Below the pieces are notes generated by a model. It made no database searches, was not told the DNA's origin, and saw only the letters and a list, made by a program, of their open reading frames with translations. Position numbers and translations under genes: made by a program. From contig OW203763.1 of assembly GCA_934045905.1 (NCBI GenBank), forward strand, positions 17,676,948 through 17,740,947: a stretch of 64,000 nucleotides of DNA, in the 5' to 3' direction. This document shows, one piece after another, positions 15,401 to 25,000 of this stretch. The stretch is from Leuctra nigra. Taxonomy: Eukaryota > Arthropoda > Insecta > Plecoptera > Leuctridae. Every line of letters starts with the position of its first letter. Position 1 is the first letter of the stretch.

Positions 15401-16839
15401 GTCTTCTCGTCTTCTAGGTGCAAGGTTATCTCATCTCATGTCTTCTCGTCTTCTAGGTGCAAGGTTATCTGATCTCATGTCTTCTCGTCTTTTAGGTGCA
15501 AGGTTATCTCATCTCATGTCTTCTCGTCTTCTAGGTGCAAGGTTATCTCATCTCATGTCTTCTCGTCTTCTAGGTGCAAGGTTATCTGATCTCATGTCTT
15601 CTCGTCTTCTAGGTGCAAGGTTATCTGATCTCATGTCTTCTCGTCTTCTAGGTGCAAGGTTATCTGATCTCATGTCTTCTCGTCTTCTAGGTGCAAGAAT
15701 CTTCTAGGTGCAAGGTTATCTCATCTCATGTCTTCTCGTCTTCTAGGTGCAAGGTTATCTGATCTCATGTCTTCTCGTCTTCTAGGTGCAAGGTTACGGT
15801 CACGGCGATCTCAAGGTGTGCTTCTCCCGAAGAAGCGAGCAACCGAACAACTCGACAAATGGCGGTGACGTCACCTGCTATCAAGTCAAGAGTGAGACTG
15901 TGACATACGAGCTGAGGAACGCATGCACTGACTACACTTTTGTGTCCCAATGCCCTGGACTGTACATCGCAATAGAAGACACTGGCACTGGAAAGAACTT
16001 TCAATGTCTAGGTAAGTCAAACTAGACGTTGTATTATATTACTTCGTGGGACAATTTGGTTAAAGTGATCTTTCACGGACAATAATGCTTCAATATCTTC
16101 ATTTTATCAGAATTCTAAATATCTGTAGTTTATAGAGATTTTATAAAACCGTTGTGTTGTCTATTCTTGTAAGAGTAGGTTCTGCATGAAAATCTATCAA
16201 AAGTATTGTAAAGCAAAATAAATTCGATTTTAAGTTATTTGATTTTGTAGTTCGCATTCATTCATCTTCTAATATAATGCAAATTTTGTGTCGTAATTTT
16301 CTCATAATAATTTGTCGACGACTTGCCAGATTATTATATATCGTAGTATTTAGGTTTAAGTAGAGAGTAGGTCACTCCGGCACATAAAATAGATTTAGAT
16401 CTAAGGAGAATGTGTGGCTCTTTGACACAATGGTAACCTAATTGTTTTCTCAGTCCTCAACATTCAAATCAAGTCTTACTGGTTACTTGTGAACAGTTTG
16501 ACTTCTTTCAGGCACGTTTTATTTTAATTAAATTTAATATACGTAACTTGACGAGTTATTATGAAGGATAGAACGAGAGAGCATAAACAAATTATCATCA
16601 GTATATCAAACGAATCTGCTTTAGATTAAAACCTGTGACAACTAATCTAAGATCCTATTTTATGATTATTTGATATTTCAGATAACGATTGTCGATACCC
16701 GGACAGTATCAAGTACCAGATCTCTCACGAAGGACTTACATGTACCGGAGGAGTCGGCCGATATCTCGGCAGTCCAACTCTTCTTGCAATCGCAACTCTT
16801 CTGATCGCTGCCTTCAAGAACTCTCTTTCCTCGCATTAA
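3451..16839 (+). CDS. paralogue A: secreted, probably GPI-anchored protein with a degenerate vWA-like region (unrecognised family)
   Basis: Fourteen coding exons give 898 aa: 3451-3490, 3914-4121, 6236-6404, 7144-7367, 8357-8751, 9204-9559, 9800-9914, 10004-10145, 10513-10655, 11305-11517, 11811-11963, 12539-12693, 15786-16011, 16682-16839. All junctions are GT-AG and keep frame. A signal peptide covers residues 1-21 (ASA|QE). Blocks shared with paralogue B include NMDMRSLT, GIAA, ATLAGDLAE and RAC.RK. A proline-rich, GC-rich insert in exon 5 (about residues 225-260) is absent from B. Residues about 529-720 look like a vWA fold: hydrophobic strand IDLYLIVD, then TNWP where MIDAS would be, and later KIVLFIP and VKFMFLAQGN. 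The MIDAS serines are missing. The tail (about 870-898) is hydrophobic and suits a GPI signal. I do not know the family name. The exon 13 acceptor is the last copy of a 39-bp repeat array. Confidence 0.88.
4784..5278. repeat. 33-bp minisatellite, 15 identical copies
   Basis: Fifteen head-to-tail copies of a 33-bp unit (starting GAAATGATTTCTGG, ending CATCACTACTTG) lie in intron 2 of paralogue A. I saw no substitutions between copies, which implies recent expansion or homogenisation. As 33 is a multiple of three, both strands show long open frames (11-residue repeats), but these are by-products with no splice or start context. Confidence 0.97.
6664..6883. mobile_element. MITE with 16-bp terminal inverted repeats
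   Basis: The ends are CAATGGGGTTGTTCAC and its exact reverse complement GTGAACAACCCCATTG, about 220 bp apart, with GA-rich flanks (GACA on both sides or overlapping the ends). There is no coding capacity. It lies in intron 3 of paralogue A and is a non-autonomous DNA transposon by structure. Confidence 0.8.
6970..7120. repeat. short degenerate tandem repeat near the exon 4 acceptor of paralogue A
   Basis: Three to four degenerate copies of a unit about 45 bp long contain GTCACTCCGGCACAAA and AATAAGTAGAAGGTA. A single related copy occurs at 16357-16385 in the last intron of the same gene, which suggests a dispersed element that has locally expanded. Confidence 0.7.
7874..8083. mobile_element. 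MITE family 1, copy 1
   Basis: About 210 bp. The ends are inverted: TACTTGGCCAAAGTAAAAAC then GGTATT at the left, and AATACCGTTT with GGCCAGTGTAC at the right. The interior (GGCATCATCCAATG, ACTCTAGTAGGTGAG) matches copies at 21321 and 24282. It lies in intron 4 of paralogue A. Confidence 0.75.
12959..15796 (+). repeat. 39-bp minisatellite made of the exon 13 acceptor of paralogue A (71 full plus 3 short units)
   Basis: Each 39-bp unit begins GTGCAAGGTTA, the first 11 nt of exon 13, and ends TCTTCTCGTCTTCTAG, a textbook pyrimidine tract plus AG. The two units at 12959-12992 and one near 15691 are 17-nt deletion forms. Length arithmetic from 12993 to 15785 gives 71 full units after correcting for one 1-nt loss, one 8-nt gain and the 17-nt unit. 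Units vary mainly at TATCTCAT/TATCTGAT/TATATGAT, and blocks of five units recur, showing higher-order duplication. The last copy is the real acceptor (exon starts 15786). Splicing to any standard upstream copy would read VQGYLISCLLVF and then TAG. Long open frames across the array are repeat artefacts. Confidence 0.95.
16682..16839 (+). other. hydrophobic C-terminal exon of paralogue A (GPI-signal-like)
   Basis: The last coding exon of paralogue A encodes CRYPDSIKYQISHEG and CTGG, then a hydrophobic run including SPTLLAIATLLIAA and a short polar end, with TAA at 16837-16839. The matching exon of paralogue B (27400-27578) has the same layout. A small-residue omega region followed by a hydrophobic tail to the C-terminus fits GPI attachment; a single transmembrane anchor is the alternative. 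Confidence 0.6.
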
Positions 16840-17093
16840 GAGCAGAATCCACCACATCAGAAGACGCTAGTATATACCTAACACAGAAGATCGTTAGTGA
16901 GACATTAGCTAGAGAATTCGATGCAATTCCAGAACACCTATTTTCGAGTTTTTTCGAACATCTCGTATGAAAATTAGATTTCAGTTCGAAAGAAAATTGG
17001 TTATTAGAAACGGTTGTAATAGGTTTTCATTAAAATACTAATAATATTAACAATTTGAAACAATTGAATAACTTACTGCTTTCAACAGCCTGT

Positions 17094-17099
17094 AATAAA
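17094..17099 (+). terminator. candidate polyadenylation signal of paralogue A
   Basis: AATAAA lies 255 nt after the stop codon of paralogue A. It is the first canonical hexamer downstream that I noticed. Transcript ends were not observable. Confidence 0.45.
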
Positions 17100-18277
17100 C
17101 TGGAAAATAGCCCCAAGTTATGGGACATGAAATCGCTGTGAATCTTTTTTCCTCCATTTTACTTAAAAGTAAACACATTTTTCATCATTTCATTAATTCA
17201 AAAATAATTTTGAATTGTTACAAATCCACGTTGAGGTTTAACTTTTAGATTGTTTACATTAAGTTACATGAGTATTTTTACATGTGATTATTCTGTGTTG
17301 GTATTTAAATTTGTATTGAATTAATTCCACATAGATTTAATATCAACTCATAATAACTAATGAGTAATTGAACCCTAACATTAATATAATCAGACAATCC
17401 AAGGATTTACAATAGTTATTTAACTTCTGGTCCAAATAATATGTTTTTGATAAAAACTTGAATGTCTTCAATTTGGGTTTTTTCTCTTAGTGAGTGAGAA
17501 AGTTCGTTGATACGTTAATTTTATATTCATATAAAAGCAATGTATTGTTTTCATATTTTTAGAAATATATGTTAAGATTTCTTATATGTGTTAAATATCA
17601 TTAAGTTATTAAGAATACAATAGAATGTAATTCAAGAATTTCAATTCAGGAAATGAAATTCGAGTACGAATTTATGCTGGAGACGACCATTTCATTTGTT
17701 CGATTTTAGCGAGGAGTTAGAACGTGTAATCAACAATCATTGGATAATAAAAAATATACATTAACCAACCTAGTAATTGATATTAAACCTATTTCTTCCT
17801 TCCTTCTTGGCATTTGCTTATGTCAAATCATCAATACATTTCTTATTATATTGTCAGTTTTAAAATAAATAATTAAATTTAAAATTAAACGAGCTGTTAT
17901 ATTAATATTTGCATTTTAAACAAAAAATAGTTTTTGACAAAATATTTTGAAGACATATGAGATCATCCTGGTCATCCTAGTGACAAAATTCATTATTAGG
18001 AGATAATATTATATTTGGTTTGATGACGCATAATTAAACCTTCATTAATATGAGCCCCTGCACTGGGGAATTATTATGACCTTTAATGGGAAGTTAAAAT
18101 GAAAGATTGATAACTTTTTATAGTTTGAGAACCCGAAAATTAATGGTAAATCTAATCAGGATAATTGACTAGACTTAACGCAAGCTCAAAATCATCGGTA
18201 TGAGAAATCATGTTACTCAAGTTATTCAATTGCAGTTAAATCTGCAATAATGAGTCGGAGGCATTTGTTTCTCTTAA

Positions 18278-18806
18278 GGTGATACAAGCGCTCGGCCGTT
18301 TTAGAAAACTGAGAGAGAAAATTTGTTTCATAAGAGGGTGTAACTTTGATAGGATGCTCACATGATCAGTCTGATTGTATATTAGTAGCTCTTTTTCATT
18401 TTTGCTTCGTGCCTTGTTAATTAGGCGCCGGTTATTCAACAAAACCGCGCCAAACGATGAAATTTCCGATACGATTGGAGACGACACCCGTGAACCAATT
18501 GATCTCAAATTTTAATCATGACTAGATAAAAGACAGACTTAGGGTTATCACTTGGCACATTTTTGAAATTTAATTTTATACGGCACCCAGAGAGACAAGA
18601 AAATAGCTAATTTTTCCCCAAAAATTCACTAATTATTACTAATTAACGAAATAAAAAATAAAAAATGTACTAAGGGATAACCCTAAGTTTGTCTTTTATC
18701 TAATCATGATTACAATTTCAAATCATTTGGTCAACCTGTTTCGTCTCCAATCGTATCCAAAAAAGTGTCTACAAAATGCAGCAAAATCGCTCGCACTTGC
18801 AGCACC
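18278..18806. mobile_element. TTAA-flanked DNA transposon remnant, copy 1
   Basis: A 529-bp element starts GGTGATACAAGCGC and ends GCACTTGCAGCACC, with TTAA on the left and TTGA on the right, so a degenerate TTAA target duplication. A reverse-complement copy lies at 48013-48536. No transposase frame is present. TTAA targets are known for piggyBac-type elements, but the superfamily is inferred. It lies between paralogues A and B. Confidence 0.78.
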
Positions 18807-19045
18807 TTGAATCAACATCTCTAAAGATAAAAGTTCAACTACGCTTGTTCTAGGGAGTGATGCGTTGATTAGCGTTACTCATTATATCCACCTTATCTTT
18901 TATAATATTTCAACATAAGGTTTTCCTTATCTAATCGCCATTGCGCTCGTAGTTTATTATCATTTCACATACCCAGTCAGGTGGAATCTACATTTGATCT
19001 CTGTCACTTTACTTCAAGACTGTTTATAAAAATAGTGTTTTAATT

Positions 19046-22000
19046 ATGTGTCAAACAAGGATACTTCTTTTCTTAGTTACACTTCTACTCTTAGGTAAGT
19101 AATTTTACTTTGTGAATTGGACTTTGTTGAAATTTAGTAAAAAAAATACGCCCAATAAGGCAATGACATCATCTAGAAAAATCGTATGACTCATTTTATT
19201 GACCCATATTCATATCACCATATTGTTAAAATAATTGGCACTTATGCAATCTACAAGGTTCAAAGTATGTATATTTTTATCATACAGGTTATGCTGAAAT
19301 ATGTACGGCGCAAGAAAATACAAAAGGGAATATTCCCGAATTTCTGATCGATTGTTACCGCCATGATAATTTACACAACAGAGGAAACAGATTTCCAATG
19401 ACAATGGATAATTTTATATCACTTGTTCGTAAAATCGAGCTTTCGGCTGGAGCTAATATGGACATGCGCTCTTTGACTGTCACTTTGCTGCACAGGTAAC
19501 TTTATGGTTACTCGTACAATAATATTAGAGAATAAAGAGGTTTTTGGTAGCATGGGGTATGATGTATCCAACACAAAATAAGAATACAGTAAATACACTT
19601 CAAATTTGAACAGTTATGAAGAAAAATGGTTGTTTCGGTAAGAAGCTTACATCAAAGCTGAATAAAGTGTGAGCTTGGATAATACAAAAATCCAATCAAC
19701 CATACTTATTTGTTAATTCTGTGAAATTATCAAGTGTCTACCGTTTTATTTTATTACATCAATTACCTTAATTACGTGAACTTAATTGCAAATATTTCAA
19801 ACTCGCATTATTCCTGCTTATTGCTCTACGTGCCACTTACAAAATGTGATGCTTGCATTAGGTTTCGAATGGATGGTATAGAGAGGAATCCTGACATAAT
19901 GATGTCTGAAGGTGTGACGCCATACAGACCGTCAGGACGTCAATTCAACAAACACAAGATCCTGATGGGCCAGTTGATCCCTGGGAACCCTCAAGCTTTA
20001 CCCAATGATACACTCACATTGTCAGAGAAGGTCAGTAGAGATACAAAATTAGTTAAACAAAAATAAAATAATAGATTTGATAAAAATAGAATTATTAATA
20101 TAAAATATTAATGTAGGTAGAAATGAATATTCATACAGCCAGAAAATTGTGGAGAACTAGGTGACTCAATATATAAATTATTTTAAAAATTATTATTAAA
20201 ATTCATATCTTGAAGGAGATGAAAAGAATACACTTACAATCTAAATCTTTCGTGTTCCTTCTGATTCTATTGATGACTTGTTGCTTGTATTGATTCTATT
20301 GATGACTTGTTGGTTGTATTGATTCTATTGATGGTTGGATGGTATGGTATAGATGGTATTGATGGATTGATGGTATTGATGGTTGGTATGATTGCAGTGC
20401 GTGTTGCACTTCATGCTGTCCAGCAGCGTGGATCCCTGGGAGAGAGGAGATGAGCAACAGATCTGTCAGGAATCCGTCAACAACAGTCCATTCAGAGACA
20501 GACCAGATGATGTTGTGAAGACGTACAGCCGGTGAGCAGATACAATCTTTCTTCATGAAAAATAAGAGAAAAATAAGTTCATTTGAAAGTATAGTAGCTG
20601 CAGGTTGTAGACTTTAAAGTAACATTCTCATCTTCAGACAATATTATTTTGCAATGATGAAGATTATAATGAAGTACTAACTTCATTTTCCCTAAATGTC
20701 TCGCTTTCCTTGTACCTTCAGTTACTCAGAGCATACAATAGCATTGCATCACTTCTTGCTACAGAAAGTGCGATAGATTTAATGAAGAGAATACCTCCTT
20801 TTAGTAAATATTTATCAATTTTATTAACCTATTTTAATAAATGTTTTGATATTTAGCTTTCCCTACAATGACTATCTACCAAACGTGCCCTCGGGTGCCC
20901 AAATATCGCGGTGCCCGATTGAGGAGGGCGTTGTGTCTACGAAACATTACGGTACCGTGAATCCAGGTGCCGTTCTAGCAGGTATTGCGGCAGCATTAGA
21001 GCGTCAGCAAGTGCAAATAACACTTCTCTTGACGGAACCAACTGAAATGGAGAACCAAATAGACCAAGACAGAGCTGAAAGCTTTCAGAAATATCAAATG
21101 TTGGCGCGAACTGAGGAAGGTTTGGTGGACAACCTCTGGGCGGCCACTCTTGCAGGTTTGTGAATCATACGACATTTATTTAAGTTTCTTTTCAATACAC
21201 AAATATCGATAAAAATTATCAACAGAGACCCTATGATCCAATAGTTATTATTGAAAAAGGTACTTAGTAAAACTTTACTAGAAATAACATATGAAGACAT
21301 TATCAATTAAAACAAAAATATGTACACTTGGCCGGAGTAAAAACGGTATTCGAAAGAAACGGATTGGTTCTTAAGATTTGATGGCATCATCCTATGAAGC
21401 TAACACGTCATCTAACTCTAGTAGGTGAGCTCTGATTACATTGATAATGACAAGGATAGATTGTCAAGGAACCTGACCAGCAGCAAATCCGTTTAGTTTA
21501 AATACCGTTTTTAATTTGGTCAAGTAACATTAGGACAATAATTTTAAAATATCTGGATTTCAGATTCAATCATTGCCACCTTCATAAAACAAACTTAGCT
21601 AGGACTCAGGATATTGTAAAACCAACCGCTTAGCTTCTGATGTAGACTAATGATGTAGTTAGGCTGTTGATTTGACTAGCCAATGTTTCTTCTGCACAGG
21701 TGACCTGGCCGAGGTGGCTGTGTGGCAAGGTCCAAGGATGCAAGATCTAGAGACCATGATCATTGGTCCAGACGGAAGATGGAACAACAGCTTCGTGCCA
21801 CGTGCCTTCTATATGGATGATACGAATGCTGGGTACTGGGAGATGACGGATGCTGAAACTAGAGGAGGATTAGACGGTCAGTTAAGTCTCTTATCAAGAA
21901 GTAAATATTATATTATCCTATTAAAGAAAAACTGAAGTGGCGAGATTCTAAACCTCTCGTTTGCAGTAAGAGCTGTTGAAATTATGTATCCTAAAACTTG

Positions 22001-25000
22001 GAGCAATTATGTAGATTATTATAATTCCTTTCTCTGGGACGGATTGTATCTAATTGAGATACCAAATTCGTTGGACCAATCTTGTTACCTTCTTACACCC
22101 TTGTTGTACACTGACTTGACTGGCGCTGATAACCTCGCTGTTGAGCACCACAAATCATCGTATCTATGCAGCTTGTCAATTTCTTCCATTCCTGGAGAAA
22201 TATACGAAGAAAAATCAACTTGAAGATATTGCTATTCTAAGAAATTTTAATTTTCAGGTTTCATTTTGGGTACTCAAGTGAAGGATTGGGTTTCCAGACT
22301 GAATCGCCTGAAATTGTCACAACTACTTGAAATGTATTATTCGGATCGAGGTGTGAATTTTGATCCCAGTTATAGAGCTTGTGAGCGCAAGAGTAGAGTG
22401 AGGGAGCACATCACGCCATCAGAACTACTCTCTCAAGTAAGTCATGACATTATCTTCTGCTCACAGTTTAATTCATACAGAGATAGTGTTAAAAACCATT
22501 TATTTGAAATAAATCACAAAACTTTTGAGAACACAAATCCAAAGTTATGAAGTCCGAAGTAAAATAAAGGGATTTTAAGGTTCCAGGGAGGATCGTAATT
22601 GATATCATATCATAATTATAATAATTGTGAAGAAATAGGTTGTTGACCAAATATCAAATCACAGAAAACTATTGTCAAAAAACGCATAAAATATGGTTCA
22701 AATTTACTTGTGAATATCATAATTTTCTCGGGCCTGTGCGACTCGGACCTACGTATGGTTGGGAATTTCGTGATCTAATAACGTGTTTTCTGCATAATAC
22801 CGTCCCGTAGGCACCTACTAAGAGATAAATAATAAAATATTATCAATATCATATGCATATTATTTGGAATGCACTCTTTGAAGACTATCTTGGGAAGGAG
22901 GAACTGGTTCGAGTTCATTGTACGGCAAATCCTTTAAATGTGCAGGTGTATATTTGCAAACAACCATCAACAATCAAAGTTTGATCTAATGAAGAATAAA
23001 GAACTAATATGGAACTGATATTATGACTTTTACATCAATATATTCTTTGACTTGTACATTAGTGCATACGACAAGGTGATCCTACTTACTCACAGGTATG
23101 TTATGTTATTTGTAGACTTCAAACTTTGCCCGAGTGCTGTCATATCAACTTGGAAATGTTCAAATAGAAGACGAAAAGTTGAAACAATTCTGTGAGCAAG
23201 CAGTTCTGGCAGCTAAAGATCATGAAGGTGGGTACTGTATTATATTGGTTTTTATTTTCATTAATTCACTAAAATAAAACAAAATTTTAAATCACAAAAC
23301 AATCAATGTTCAGGTACTCTGCTGAACGACCAACAATGCAGTATGATTTTCAAAAGTACTCCGAGAGTACAGCTTACTGTCATCATTGATGGTTCATGGA
23401 CACCAGATGCAACGTTCGAGCTGCTGACGTAAGTAATCGGTATTCATTGATCAGTTCTCTACATCAGAAGTAGAAGGATGGAAGTCCACTTTCTCAATGT
23501 TGCGTTACACACTTTTGGAATGATGTAATCAAGCGCTATTTTACCCATGTAAACAAATACAATTACATTGAAGTATTCTCTTAAACAAGGATTCATGTCA
23601 CCATTACAAATACGATTGGTTGAAGGCAGAATTACTGGTTTTTGAACGTACTTCAAGAATAATTGAAATAGACATCCGGCCTTCTACCTCTGAGGTCCAG
23701 AGCTTAGGTATAGTATACCGGAAACAAATAGGATCTTGTATATACTCAATTAGGAAGCATCGGCGTGCTATGTTTAATACAAACGGTAAAATTTGCTATG
23801 TAAAATAAAAACCTTCAATATTGCAAGGATAAATAATAAATGTTTGTGAATAAATAAAAAAACTTCCTTATGGGCTGAAACCAATAAGAGTTACGGATAG
23901 CGGAATGTCTTGTACGCAAATGCTTTCGTTTCTGTAATAATCATATTTTTGATAACATTTGAAAATGTGAATATTTTACTTTTGCTTGTGTTTGTTTTTA
24001 GGTATTTGATTGCAGAAGCTGATGTGTCGTTTTACGGCAGCAAAATCTCCGTCATCAACGGACAAACTGGTGAAGTATTGTTGAGATTAACCAACAATGC
24101 AACGGATTTATTTGAAAATATTACGGTGACAAACATGACATGTAAGTCAAGAAATATTATCACATATCTCACAAAACTAAGTTTTTGATTTAATAAAAAA
24201 TGCTGAACCAATCAGGTTTAGCAATCATTCAAACTTGACTATTGACAAATTAAAAAAGAGCATTTACGCTACTTCTCTTGTGGTACACCCAACAAATAAA
24301 AAAACGGGATTCGAAGGAAACGGATTGGCTGAAAACGATTTGATGGCATCATCCGATGAAGTCTATACTAACGCGTAATCTTACTCTAGTCGATGAGCTC
24401 TCATTTCAGTGTTAATCAACAAGAATTTATTGTAAAGAAATTACCTGAGCAGCTCTATTCTAGAACATTTGAATTCCCAATTCTGATGGAATTCGATTTC
24501 ATGCAATTTGTTAAATCTTATGGCCGTGACCGGATTCCATCAGAATGGAATTGGGAAAACGTTCCAGAATAGGCATCCAGCAAAAATCCGTTTTGTTCAA
24601 ATACCGTTTTATGATTTGTTGAGTGTACATCAGAGAGTACCAACTTTAGTTAAATGCTGAGCGGCAATATTGACCATCAATGGCAGTGTGACAACAGTTT
24701 TACTCAGTTGTTTCGATGCAGGGCCCACCAGATTGGAGTTATTCCTCTCACTATCTTCAGCGTACAGTTTGATTAACTATGAGCTAAACGGGGAGCGAAT
24801 AGAGAACAAGATTGGAGGATCGACTCATGTTGTCTTAGTGTTAGCCTACGCAGCGACCATTGACGACATTGACTTCAAGAAGAGTGTTTCCAAAATCAAC
24901 GACTTCAAGGTCAACACGCCAGGTGAGTTGACAATCCGAGATTACTCGACATTGTAATCAAGTATTTTTCAAACATTGTAGCACAAATTAAGGGTACCTA

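Larger units (their letters stand above)
16840..19045. other. spacer between paralogues A and B
   Basis: About 2.2 kb separate the stop of A from the start of B. It holds the likely 3'UTR of A, one TTAA-flanked transposon remnant (18278-18806) and presumably the promoter and 5'UTR of B. GTCAGG near 18976 and TATAAAA at 19025-19031 are weak core-promoter candidates. No other exon was seen. Confidence 0.5.

Noticed and set aside
12959..15707. Open frames of up to 427 residues with a 13-residue repeat, and an antisense counterpart
   Set aside because: These are frames of the 39-bp minisatellite. The true gene frame is interrupted by TAG in each unit, and flanking exons join across the array.
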